NCBI GenBank assembly: GCA_001797935.1 | Contig: MGQT01000081.1 | Coordinates: 1-8,194 of the forward strand | Origin: Deltaproteobacteria bacterium RBG_16_54_18 | Lineage (GTDB): Bacteria > Desulfobacterota > B13-G15 > RBG-16-54-18 | DNA: 8,194 bases | Direction of reading: 5' to 3' | In this document: piece after piece, positions 1-6,637 of the stretch | Position numbering within the stretch: position 1 is the first letter of the stretch | Layout of the letters: each line of letters begins with the position of its first letter | Notes under the pieces: generated by a model | What the model was told of the DNA's origin: nothing | Databases searched by the model: none | What the model saw: only the letters and a program-made list of their open reading frames with translations | Program-made: the position numbers and the translations under genes

Positions 1-109
1 CGTTGTCGCGAAACATCCCGCTCTGCTTAAACAACTGGTCTACCAGCGTTGTCTTGCCGTGATCGACATGGGCAATAATGGCAATATTTCTAATGTTGTT
101 CTGTTTCAT
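1..109 (-). CDS. typA: TypA/BipA translational GTPase, N-terminal fragment
   Basis: Only the first 36 codons are present; the gene continues beyond position 1. The reading frame starts at the ATG complementary to 107-109. It shows the classic beginning of a translation-factor GTPase: NIAIIAHVDHGKTTLVDQL at about residues 8-26, with the G1 P-loop AHVDHGKTT at 13-21. Val-Asp-His-Gly-Lys-Thr-Thr followed by LVDQLFKQSG matches TypA/BipA better than LepA, which usually reads HIDHGKST followed by LADRL. The family comprises ribosome-associated GTPases with roles in 50S assembly and in cold or stress adaptation. No strong Shine-Dalgarno sequence precedes the ATG. A TATAAA-like element lies on the minus strand at 133-138 but has no recognisable -35 partner. 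LepA or another elongation-factor-like GTPase is the less likely alternative. Confidence 0.9.
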   Translation of the reverse strand, partial: MKQNNIRNIAIIAHVDHGKTTLVDQLFKQSGMFRDN

Positions 110-348
110 ATCTATTCATTAAAATACAGTTATTTATAGTACTAGTGCGGAGGAGGTTCTGATTACCGGGGAACGAACAGAGGGGGATTAAAGGGGTCGG
201 CCCAGAAAATCATGGAATTCCTTCCTACTGCTTCTTTCATCGCAAGACGGTCATCCCTGCTTGTTGCGATATATAACGCTTCGGCACCTGTAGAATGATT
301 CCTTACTCCCACTGTATAATACTATACCCGATTGAAAAGAAAAGCTAG
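110..348. other. Intergenic region between typA and the hydrolase gene
   Basis: No confident gene lies here. On the minus strand a frame stays open from a GTG at 312 down to a TAA at 163 (49 codons), but no ribosome binding site precedes that GTG. Inside it, an ATG at 213 is preceded by GGAAGGA with about 5 bases of spacing, giving a 16-residue peptide MIFWADPFNPPLFVPR that ends 53 bases before typA. It could be a leader peptide or chance. A short AT-rich inverted repeat (GTATA / TATAC, 314-318 and 323-327) lies just downstream of the hydrolase stop codon. It lacks the GC stem and T-run of an intrinsic terminator, so I see no clear terminator for the hydrolase gene. Confidence 0.4.
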
Positions 349-1185
349 CTAATTCTTATGGTTCTCAACTTTTCTCTGGGGTATCTTGTTTGCCGATACG
401 AAATCCATTACTTCGTGCCACCAGTGTTCATGTGGACCAACTGGCCAGCTATTGTGCCCGGTACCTCCCAGTATCCATAACCGTTTCGGTGCGGTCAAAG
501 ATTCATACAGCCGCATCGAATGTTTTTTAGGAATGATCTCATCCTGCTCGGCCAACACAACGGCAACTGGTTTTTTGTATGCTTGTAAATTACGGACGTT
601 GTCATATCGGTCGCGTATCAGCAATCGGGCGGGAAAGTACCAGTAAAGCGTTTGGGCCACGGCCGGCAAAGAATCCCAGGGGGTTATCATAACCACACCT
701 GCGATCGGAACCGGCGGAGCGGCGGCAATTGACGAGGCCACACCACATCCCAACGACTCGCCCCACAGGAAGACTGGTCCTCCAAATTCCTCTCGTGCGC
801 GTCGTACCGTTTCCTTTGCGTCCTCCACAATATGGCGTTCTGCCACTATCCCCCGTCGCCCGCCGTATCCAGGATACTCGGCCACCACAACGCGATAACC
901 TAACGGCACCAACGCATGGATATAGTAAGAACGGTCTAACGCACGACCAGCGTTACCGTGAAACACCACCGCCACACCTTTCTTGTCGGCAGGAGTTGTT
1001 ACACCAATAAACCCCCGGTACGTATCGCCTGATTCAGGCCAAAACCGCAAACCAAGGGAACGGGCCTGACTCGCCAACGGCTTTTCGCGATCTGGGAAAT
1101 ACACCATGCGCCGCTGCCACAGATACGCCGCTAAGACCAAAGCACTGTAACCGATGATACCGTAGACAACTAACCGGAGTACCAT
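349..1185 (-). CDS. Membrane-anchored alpha/beta hydrolase (BEM46/ABHD13-like)
   Basis: This 278-residue protein is a serine hydrolase of the alpha/beta fold, tethered by one N-terminal membrane segment (about residues 3-24), with the catalytic domain probably on the periplasmic side. The oxyanion-hole motif HGNAG is at 76-80. The nucleophile elbow GESLG places Ser at about 144. The acid is probably Asp215 (AEQDEIIP) and the base His244 (GTGHNSW). HGNAG followed by YPGYGG is typical of the BEM46/ABHD13 and YfhR group, whose substrates are mostly unknown; ester, thioester or peptide bonds are all possible. The start at 1185 is preferred because AGAGGA on the minus strand (1194-1199) lies 8 bases upstream. 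A GTG start at 1230 would add 15 polar residues ahead of the membrane anchor and is less likely. It is transcribed away from the division operon and is not obviously linked to it in function. Confidence 0.85.
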   Translation of the reverse strand: MVLRLVVYGIIGYSALVLAAYLWQRRMVYFPDREKPLASQARSLGLRFWPESGDTYRGFIGVTTPADKKGVAVVFHGNAGRALDRSYYIHALVPLGYRVVVAEYPGYGGRRGIVAERHIVEDAKETVRRAREEFGGPVFLWGESLGCGVASSIAAAPPVPIAGVVMITPWDSLPAVAQTLYWYFPARLLIRDRYDNVRNLQAYKKPVAVVLAEQDEIIPKKHSMRLYESLTAPKRLWILGGTGHNSWPVGPHEHWWHEVMDFVSANKIPQRKVENHKN

Positions 1186-1193
1186 GTTATTTT

Positions 1194-1199
1194 TCCTCT
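1194..1199 (-). promoter_or_regulatory. Ribosome binding site of the hydrolase gene
   Basis: Read on the minus strand, AGAGGA sits 8 bases upstream of the ATG at 1185. It decides between this start and the in-frame GTG at 1230, before which no comparable purine-rich site is seen. Confidence 0.6.
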
Positions 1200-1299
1200 G
1201 CACCCTGTTCGTGGCATGTCCCTCTCGCACCTTCGCACGATAACGGAAATTGTGTAGAATCGCAAGTACATTGCTTCACGATCATCCTCCTCGGCATCC

Positions 1300-1328
1300 T
1301 TGCATTCAGTACCATTATAGGTTACTAT
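1300..1328 (+). promoter_or_regulatory. Candidate promoter of the ftsEX operon
   Basis: TTGCAT at 1300-1305 and TACTAT at 1323-1328 are separated by 17 bases. The -35 keeps only the TTG of the consensus, while the -10 matches four of six positions. Transcription would begin near 1335, giving a leader of about 100 bases before the ftsE ATG. This is the best sigma70-like candidate I see in the gap, but it is weak and untested. Confidence 0.3.
1314..1319 (-). promoter_or_regulatory. Candidate -10 box for the leftward hydrolase gene
   Basis: The minus strand carries a perfect TATAAT at 1314-1319, within the spacer of the candidate rightward promoter. No good -35 lies 16-18 bases further upstream on the minus strand; a TCGACA at 1344-1349 is too far away (24 bases). 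If used, the leader to the hydrolase ATG would be roughly 120 bases. The two promoters would then overlap face to face. Confidence 0.2.
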
Positions 1329-1432
1329 ATTTTTCATCGTATTTGTCGAAACAGAAAGGTCCTTTCGGGGAAGAGAGTATCTTAATCAAGAGAGGGGAAA
1401 GGCCCTCGTGGGGTTTAAACGAAACCGGTTCC

Positions 1433-2089
1433 ATGATCCATTTCTTACAGGTCGACAAGACATATCCAGACGACATCAAGGCCCTGACCAAGATCAGCTG
1501 TAAGATAGAACGGGGAGAATTTGTCTTTATAACGGGGCCCAGCGGGGCAGGGAAGACCACCTTGTTAAAATTGATTATCCGCGCCGAGCGGCAGGATCGA
1601 GGGGAGATATTGGTTAATAAAAGAAATATCTCTCGCCTCAAGAACTCTCAGGTTCCCCTCCTGCGCAGAGAAATAGGGTTCGTCTTCCAGGATTTCAAGC
1701 TGTTGCACAATAAGTCCGTGTATGACAATATCGCCCTGGTCCTCCGCGCGGTGGGGCACAACAAGAAAGAGATCCCCAAAAGGGTCAGACACGTCTTGAA
1801 GACCGTGGGTCTCGAGGAGTGGATATTGCAACAGACCCCCCTGAAGTTATCGGGAGGGGAGCAACAGCGCGTCGCCATTGCCCGTGCCTTGGTCAATACC
1901 CCCGCCATTGTTTTGGCGGACGAACCAACCGGTAATTTGGATCCGGAGCTGACAGTAGAGATTATGAATCTGTTGGAAAAGGTCAATGCCTTGGGTACCA
2001 CCGTGGTCGTGGCGACCCACAATACGGGTTTGGTAGCGCAATACCAGAAGCGGATTATCCCCCTGTATCGGGGAGCACTGGCGGCGTAA
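1433..2089 (+). CDS. ftsE: Cell-division ABC ATPase FtsE
   Basis: FtsE is the cytoplasmic ATPase that pairs with FtsX at the divisome and drives activation of septal peptidoglycan hydrolases through periplasmic partners. The 218-residue protein has every ABC motif: Walker A GPSGAGKT at 35-42, Q-loop (VFQDFK, Gln86), signature LSGGEQQ at 139-145, Walker B VLADEP at 160-165 and the H-loop ATHN with His196. The D-loop region reads GNLDPE. Length fits the family (about 220). The ATG at 1433 matches the usual FtsE start (MIHFLQVDKTYP). The frame is open further upstream to about 1250, but those codons do not resemble FtsE and have no good start. The Shine-Dalgarno before 1433 is poor. The product of the gene 8 bases downstream, FtsX, confirms the identity. 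Confidence 0.95.
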   Translation: MIHFLQVDKTYPDDIKALTKISCKIERGEFVFITGPSGAGKTTLLKLIIRAERQDRGEILVNKRNISRLKNSQVPLLRREIGFVFQDFKLLHNKSVYDNIALVLRAVGHNKKEIPKRVRHVLKTVGLEEWILQQTPLKLSGGEQQRVAIARALVNTPAIVLADEPTGNLDPELTVEIMNLLEKVNALGTTVVVATHNTGLVAQYQKRIIPLYRGALAA

Positions 2090-2097
2090 AGGGAAAC

Positions 2098-2988
2098 ATG
2101 GGAGCTCTGTATTGTATACGGAGGACCTTCGGGGTCATGAAAGAAAATGGTCCTACCCATGCCTTAAGCATCGGGACGATCGCTATCGCCTTCTTTCTCT
2201 TTGCCGCCTTTCTCCTTTTCCCCCTCAATTTCGCCTCGTTGCTGGAGGCATGGGAGAAGAAGGTGCAAATCATCCTCTACCTCAAGGATGGGATAGATGA
2301 AAAGCGGATTGTCCGCCTCACCGGCGATCTCGAAAAGGAAATTGGGATCCTCAAGGTGCGGTATATCTCGCAACGTGCCGCCATGGAATCCTTTGAGCAG
2401 GATCTTGCCGGTTATGGCGGGGCGCTGAAGGGGTTGAAGGCAGATATTTTTCCGGCATCCTTTGAAATCACCGTGGAGGAAGGATTCCGAACCCCCGAGC
2501 AAATACGCTCCTTGGCTTCGAGACTCAGTACGATACCCGAGGCCGACGAGGTGCAATACGGAGGCGTCTGGTTGGAAAGATTCTCGCTGCTCCTGTATAC
2601 CCTGAGGTGGGGGGTATGGGTCCTGGGGGGAATCTTGGTGGCCATTATTATCTCGGTCACTGCCAATACGGTGCGGCTTACCCTGTACAACAAAAAAGGA
2701 GAGATCGAAATCTTGAAGCTGGTGGGGGCGACAGATACCTTTGTTAAACTCCCCTTTTACCTTGAAGGAGGTTTACAGGGGCTGCTGGGAGCAGGGGTCG
2801 CTATCCTGCTGTTGTTCGCCCTCTTTCGAATGTTCTCCGTCACGATAGCACCGTACGTAAGCCTTTTCCTTGGTGAAATGCAGTTGAGATTCCTCCCCCC
2901 CTCTATCATCGCGTGGATCTTGGGGGTCGGGGTGGCATCGGGTTTTTTAGGAGGGCTCTTCTCCTTAAGGAGGGCCGCGCGGATTTAG
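2098..2988 (+). CDS. ftsX: Cell-division membrane protein FtsX
   Basis: FtsX is the integral-membrane half of the FtsEX complex and passes FtsE's ATPase cycle to periplasmic hydrolase activators. The 296-residue protein shows the expected four-helix layout. TM1 is at about 22-43. A large periplasmic loop at about 45-160 contains the conserved FPASFEITV at 118-126. TM2 is at about 168-190, followed by the family hallmark GEIEILKLVGAT at 201-212. TM3 is at about 222-243 and TM4 at about 268-290, ending in a basic cytoplasmic tail (LRRAARI). A purine-rich AAAGGGAAA immediately precedes the ATG. The gene begins 8 bases after ftsE and ends 4 bases before the EnvC-like gene, so the three are surely co-transcribed. 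The periplasmic loop is the expected docking site for the coiled coil of the next gene's product. Confidence 0.95.
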   Translation: MGALYCIRRTFGVMKENGPTHALSIGTIAIAFFLFAAFLLFPLNFASLLEAWEKKVQIILYLKDGIDEKRIVRLTGDLEKEIGILKVRYISQRAAMESFEQDLAGYGGALKGLKADIFPASFEITVEEGFRTPEQIRSLASRLSTIPEADEVQYGGVWLERFSLLLYTLRWGVWVLGGILVAIIISVTANTVRLTLYNKKGEIEILKLVGATDTFVKLPFYLEGGLQGLLGAGVAILLLFALFRMFSVTIAPYVSLFLGEMQLRFLPPSIIAWILGVGVASGFLGGLFSLRRAARI

Positions 2989-2992
2989 GATA

Positions 2993-4168
2993 ATGGGGAA
3001 GAAGTTTATAACGGTTATTATCGTCGCTGGCTGTATTACCTCATCCGCATGGTCATCGGCATGGGGGCAACGGACGAAGGATCTGGAGAAGACTATCCAG
3101 GATAAAAAAGGTAACCTGACGGAGATCGAGAAAGAGATCAACAAAAAAAAGCAGGAAGTGAAGAAAAAATGGTGGCAGGAAAAGAAGATCACCGATGCCC
3201 TCGATAAGATCGAGCGCCAGGCCGAGCGAAAAAAACAGGACCTCCGGAGACTGGATTCAGAGATGAAGGTACTCGAAAAGAAAGTAGGCTACGAAGAAGA
3301 GGAGATCGCGAAGCTAGAAACCCGTCTCGCCATGTTGGGCGAGCTGTTTCAATCCCGCGTAAGATCCATGTATAAACTCCACCGGGTGGGCGTAGTACGA
3401 GTTCTCTTTTCCGCCGACGATTACAGTGATGTCTTGCGCAGGTATAAGGCCTTTCAATTAGTCATGGAAAATGACCTGCAGCTTCTGCAGGCATATCAGG
3501 GTGCAATTAACGAGGAGAAAAAGAGGAAACACAATTTGATAGCAGAACAGGCCGATCTCTCGAAAAAAAAAGGTGAAGTAGAGACTAAAAAAAAGGAGAT
3601 CGAAGGTGAGATGCGCACTAAGGCCACCGTGTTGGCCGCAGTGCAGGATGAGCGCGTTGCCCAGGAGAAGGCCATTGCGGAGTTAAAAGATCGGGAGAAG
3701 GCGTTACGCTCCTTGATCCAGGAATTGACGACCAAAGCGACTGCCCGTGCGACCACCACGACCACGGGTTTTAAGGCCCTGCGGGGAAAACTGTCGCCGC
3801 CGGTACAGGGAGAGGTCTTCGCGCCGAAGGGAAGGGAACGGGGGCTTGGAGTCAAGGCCCCGGAGGGGACACAGATTCAGGCGATTTACGCGGGGAGGGT
3901 GGTCTATGCGTCGTGGTTCAAGGGGTATGGAAACCTGATCATCATCGATCATGGAGACGGATACCACACAGTTACCGCGCACGCCTCGAGCCTCTTGAAA
4001 AAAGTTGGTGATGAGGTGAAAATTGGCGAGGTGGTGGCCCTGGTTGGCAGTACCGGGTCCCTTGAGGGACCTATGCTCTATTTTGAGATCAGATACCACG
4101 GTAGGGCGATTGACCCTGCCACGTGGCTCGCCCTGCCATCTTACAAAAAAAGGGATGGGAAGGGATAA
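2993..4168 (+). CDS. envC: EnvC-like murein hydrolase activator (coiled coil plus degenerate LytM/M23 domain)
   Basis: This 391-residue periplasmic protein should link FtsX to cell-wall amidases. An N-terminal export signal covers about residues 1-25. Two long charged coiled-coil stretches follow (about 27-115 and 160-245), then a Thr-rich linker (TTTTTG near 254-259) and a C-terminal LytM/peptidase-M23 fold (about 268-380). The fold is recognisable from APEGTQIQAI, GYGNLIIIDHGDGY and GPMLYFEIR, but the metal site is broken. The HxxxD motif is replaced (Glu282 and Gly286 at the equivalent places), the usual PHLHFE reads PMLYFE, and only His330 (TAHAS) remains. In E. coli EnvC the same loss marks an amidase activator rather than an endopeptidase, and I infer the same here. 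VAGC at 11-14 also fits a lipobox, so outer-membrane lipidation is possible. Several A7-A9 runs lie in the coiled-coil coding part. Confidence 0.9.
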   Translation: MGKKFITVIIVAGCITSSAWSSAWGQRTKDLEKTIQDKKGNLTEIEKEINKKKQEVKKKWWQEKKITDALDKIERQAERKKQDLRRLDSEMKVLEKKVGYEEEEIAKLETRLAMLGELFQSRVRSMYKLHRVGVVRVLFSADDYSDVLRRYKAFQLVMENDLQLLQAYQGAINEEKKRKHNLIAEQADLSKKKGEVETKKKEIEGEMRTKATVLAAVQDERVAQEKAIAELKDREKALRSLIQELTTKATARATTTTTGFKALRGKLSPPVQGEVFAPKGRERGLGVKAPEGTQIQAIYAGRVVYASWFKGYGNLIIIDHGDGYHTVTAHASSLLKKVGDEVKIGEVVALVGSTGSLEGPMLYFEIRYHGRAIDPATWLALPSYKKRDGKG

Positions 4169-4183
4169 TTCACAGAATAATGC

Positions 4184-4195
4184 AAGGGAGGGGAG
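4184..4195 (+). promoter_or_regulatory. Strong ribosome binding site of ctpA
   Basis: AAGGGAGGGGAG lies directly before the ATG at 4197. It fixes the start of ctpA there, although the same frame is open upstream to 4023 inside the envC-like gene. It is the strongest Shine-Dalgarno among the genes of this operon. Confidence 0.75.
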
Positions 4196-4196
4196 T

Positions 4197-5420
4197 ATGT
4201 TTAAAAACAAAAAAATTGCGTGGTTGATATTGCTCAGTTTCATCTTTGGTCTTTTCGTCGGCGGCCTCTGCGTGCGCAACGTCTCGGCCCTCTCTGACAA
4301 GACCTATGAAAAGCTCAAGGTCTTTACCGATGTCCTCGAGATCATCAAAAAGGACTATGTGGATGATATCAAGACGGAAGATCTCATCACCGGAGCGATC
4401 GAAGGGATGCTCAACAGTCTTGACCCCCACTCGGCCTATCTCACTGCTGACATGTATAAAGAACTGCAGGTGGAGACAAAAGGGAGCTTCGGCGGATTGG
4501 GCATTGAGGTGGCGATCAAGGATGGTATCCTGACCGCCATTGCCCCCATCGAGGATACGCCGGCCTATCGAGCAGGGGTCAAGGCGGGGGATAGGATCCT
4601 CAAGATCAATGAGGAGTCGACCAAAGGATTGAACCTCATGGAGTGCGTCAAGCGGTTGCGCGGCCCTAAGGGGACTTCCGTGACCATCAATATCATACGG
4701 GAGGGTTTCACACAGCCTAAAGATATTACCATCGTACGGGATATCATCAAGGTCCAGAGCGTCAAGTTCAAGACCCTCGAAAAGGGATATGGATATCTGA
4801 GGATAGTACAGTTTCAGGAAAAGACATCTACGGACGCCACGCGGGCACTTGAGGCGCTGGAAAAAGAAAATCCCGAGGGGCTCCGCGGCCTCATTCTCGA
4901 CCTCAGGAACAATCCAGGCGGGCTTCTCGACCAGGCGGTGGAGGTGTCCGATCTTTTTCTCGAAAACGGGGTCATTGTCACCATCAAGGGGAGACATGAG
5001 CAAGAAAAGACGAGCTTTGATGCCCATGTGGAAGGAACGATGCCCAACTGGCCGATAGTCGTTTTGGTCAATCATGGCAGCGCCAGCGCTTCGGAGATTG
5101 TGGCGGGCGCCCTCCAAGATTATGGTAGGGCGGTGATTATGGGTACCAAGACCTTCGGCAAGGCGTCGGTGCAAACCATTATCCCGTTGGAAGATGGTTC
5201 AGGTATCAGATTGACCACTGCCCGCTATTACACGCCCAAGGGGCGTTCCATCCATGAGAAGGGAATTCAACCGGATATACCGCTCTCCACGGCGGTGAAA
5301 ACTCCGTCCAAGGCTGCCGAAGAGGAACCAAAAACCGATGCCGATCTGGACCGGGCCTTGGAGCAATTAAAGGGGATGACGATACTGCAAAAGTACCTTA
5401 ACAATAAGGGAAATAAATAA
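4197..5420 (+). CDS. ctpA: Carboxy-terminal processing protease CtpA (S41 family)
   Basis: CtpA/Prc enzymes are periplasmic serine proteases with a Ser-Lys mechanism that trim or degrade proteins from the C terminus, including cell-wall hydrolases in several Gram-negative bacteria. The 407-residue product begins with a signal sequence (about residues 3-31, ending near NVSA). An N-terminal helical region contains DPHSAYL, and a PDZ domain follows at about 92-187 (GLGIEV, AGVKAGDRILKIN). The S41 core contains LDLRNNPGG at 234-242. The catalytic set is Ser297 (GSASASE), Asp308 and Lys322 (TFGKASVQ), with Gln326 following. The spacings of 11 and 14 residues equal those of E. coli Prc. Length is typical for CtpA and much shorter than Prc. 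It starts 28 bases after the EnvC-like gene, which suggests that its substrates or partners belong to the same division machinery. Confidence 0.95.
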   Translation: MFKNKKIAWLILLSFIFGLFVGGLCVRNVSALSDKTYEKLKVFTDVLEIIKKDYVDDIKTEDLITGAIEGMLNSLDPHSAYLTADMYKELQVETKGSFGGLGIEVAIKDGILTAIAPIEDTPAYRAGVKAGDRILKINEESTKGLNLMECVKRLRGPKGTSVTINIIREGFTQPKDITIVRDIIKVQSVKFKTLEKGYGYLRIVQFQEKTSTDATRALEALEKENPEGLRGLILDLRNNPGGLLDQAVEVSDLFLENGVIVTIKGRHEQEKTSFDAHVEGTMPNWPIVVLVNHGSASASEIVAGALQDYGRAVIMGTKTFGKASVQTIIPLEDGSGIRLTTARYYTPKGRSIHEKGIQPDIPLSTAVKTPSKAAEEEPKTDADLDRALEQLKGMTILQKYLNNKGNK

Positions 5421-5430
5421 TCCGCAGTAC

Positions 5431-6615
5431 ATGATTCTGATGGTATACGCGAGGCGAAGATCCACGACGGTGAGGAAAAGGCCTCCGGTCGTGAGGCGAC
5501 GCAAGAGGGGGAGACGCATCCCTCTCTTTTTCAAGTTCCTGGTGTGCGTCGGCATTGTCGTCGGCGTCATCCTTTATGTCCATCACAAAAAACCCGTTCC
5601 CCCGTTTCTCGAACGGGCGCAGGAAGTTGAACAGCTTGTCTTCGCCCAGCTCTCACGAATGGAGATCCCGCAACAGGCAATCCAGAAGCGGCGAGAAGAA
5701 ATGCGGAAGGGTAAAAGGGTTTGGACGTCTGCCCGTTGGGAAATAACGCTCCCTTCGGGAGTAGACGCCGGAAAGGTCACCTCCCAGCTGGTAGAGGGTA
5801 TAGGGGAGATCCCCGCCGGCGTAACTCTTGCTGCGTCAAAGGTTCAGGATGGCGCCGCGGCAGTAGCCGTGAAGGTCGATGACCTCCTGACCCTTTACCT
5901 TATCTTCCGCCCCCCCGTTGTGGCACCGCCCAAACCACTACCCTCCCGACCGCGCATCGCCATCGTGGTGGACGACCTCGGTTTGGACAAACAGGTCGCT
6001 GAGGAACTCTTGCGCCTGGAGGCACCGCTGACCTTTTCCATCTTGCCCTTCCAGCCGCATTCGCGCCGCATCGCCAAGCTGGCCCATGCCCAAGGCAAAG
6101 AGATTATTCTACACCTCCCCATGGAGCCGCGGGGGTTTCCCTTAAAGGATCCCGGCGAGGGGGGGCTTTTTGTCACCATGGGGGAAACGAAAGAACTTGC
6201 GCGGCAATTGAAAAAAGACCTTGATGCCGTTCCTTACATCAGCGGGGCAAATAACCATATGGGATCGCGGTTTATGGAACATGAAGCAGTGGTACGAGTG
6301 GTGCTCAAGGAGTTGAAAAACCGGGGGCTCTTTTTTCTCGACAGCGGCACCACCGACCGGAGTATGGGACATCAGGTTGCCCGCGAGCTGTCCTTAAAGA
6401 CTGCCGCGAGGGATGTTTTTTTGGATAATGAAACCGGGCCAAAAGATATGGAGGCTCAATTGAATCAATTAATGAGGATCGCACGGTCGCGCGGCAAGGC
6501 GATCGGAATCGGACACCCTTATCCTACCACGGTTGCCGCCCTCAAGGGGATGATTGCCAAGATTCAGAAAGCCGGAATCAAAATCGTCCCCCTGTCACAG
6601 GTCTTAGATGAGTAG
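5431..6615 (+). CDS. Membrane-anchored divergent polysaccharide deacetylase (YibQ family)
   Basis: The 394-residue protein has an unusually basic N-terminal tail (about 13 Arg/Lys in residues 8-30), one membrane segment (about 31-50), a periplasmic spacer of about 120 residues with a Pro-rich end (PPVVAPPKPLPSRP, 161-174), and a divergent polysaccharide deacetylase domain (about 175-392). Visible family motifs are VVDDLG with Asp181/Asp182, HLPME with His228, NNHMGS at 274-279 (His276), FLDSGTT at 302-308 and IGHPYP at 360-365. They form a plausible metal-binding site. The E. coli relative YibQ lies next to envC, as here. Its substrate is not established; a glycan of the envelope is the natural guess. 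The gap to ctpA is 10 bases. The start could be ATG 5431 or ATG 5440, and neither has a strong ribosome binding site. Confidence 0.88.
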   Translation: MILMVYARRRSTTVRKRPPVVRRRKRGRRIPLFFKFLVCVGIVVGVILYVHHKKPVPPFLERAQEVEQLVFAQLSRMEIPQQAIQKRREEMRKGKRVWTSARWEITLPSGVDAGKVTSQLVEGIGEIPAGVTLAASKVQDGAAAVAVKVDDLLTLYLIFRPPVVAPPKPLPSRPRIAIVVDDLGLDKQVAEELLRLEAPLTFSILPFQPHSRRIAKLAHAQGKEIILHLPMEPRGFPLKDPGEGGLFVTMGETKELARQLKKDLDAVPYISGANNHMGSRFMEHEAVVRVVLKELKNRGLFFLDSGTTDRSMGHQVARELSLKTAARDVFLDNETGPKDMEAQLNQLMRIARSRGKAIGIGHPYPTTVAALKGMIAKIQKAGIKIVPLSQVLDE

Positions 6616-6637
6616 CAAAGGTTGGGGGCTTTGATTG

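Noticed and set aside
163..312. 49-codon minus-strand frame starting at GTG 312
   Set aside because: No ribosome binding site precedes the GTG, the plus strand is also open over much of it, and the product is not recognised. Only the short inner ATG frame is kept as a low-interest finding.
343..350. AGCTAGCT palindrome at the stop codon of the hydrolase gene
   Set aside because: Eight bases only, no loop and no T-tract; not a terminator and likely chance.
1250..1432. N-terminal extension of FtsE from a TTG at 1250
   Set aside because: The added 61 residues do not resemble FtsE, the resulting protein would be far longer than the family, and the ATG at 1433 aligns with the usual FtsE start.
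3475..3491. Perfect inverted repeat CCTGCAG-ctt-CTGCAGG inside the envC-like gene
   Set aside because: It falls in the middle of a coding coiled coil with no T-run and is explained by Leu-Gln codons; there is no sign of a terminator or regulatory role.
3704..4300. Minus-strand open frame (198 codons) across the end of the envC-like gene and start of ctpA
   Set aside because: It spans two confirmed genes antisense, with low-complexity Arg/Pro-rich translation and no recognisable domain.
4170..5174. Long minus-strand open frame (334 codons) opposite ctpA
   Set aside because: It lies entirely over the well-supported ctpA gene, resembles no protein family I know and has no context. It follows from the codon bias of the real gene.
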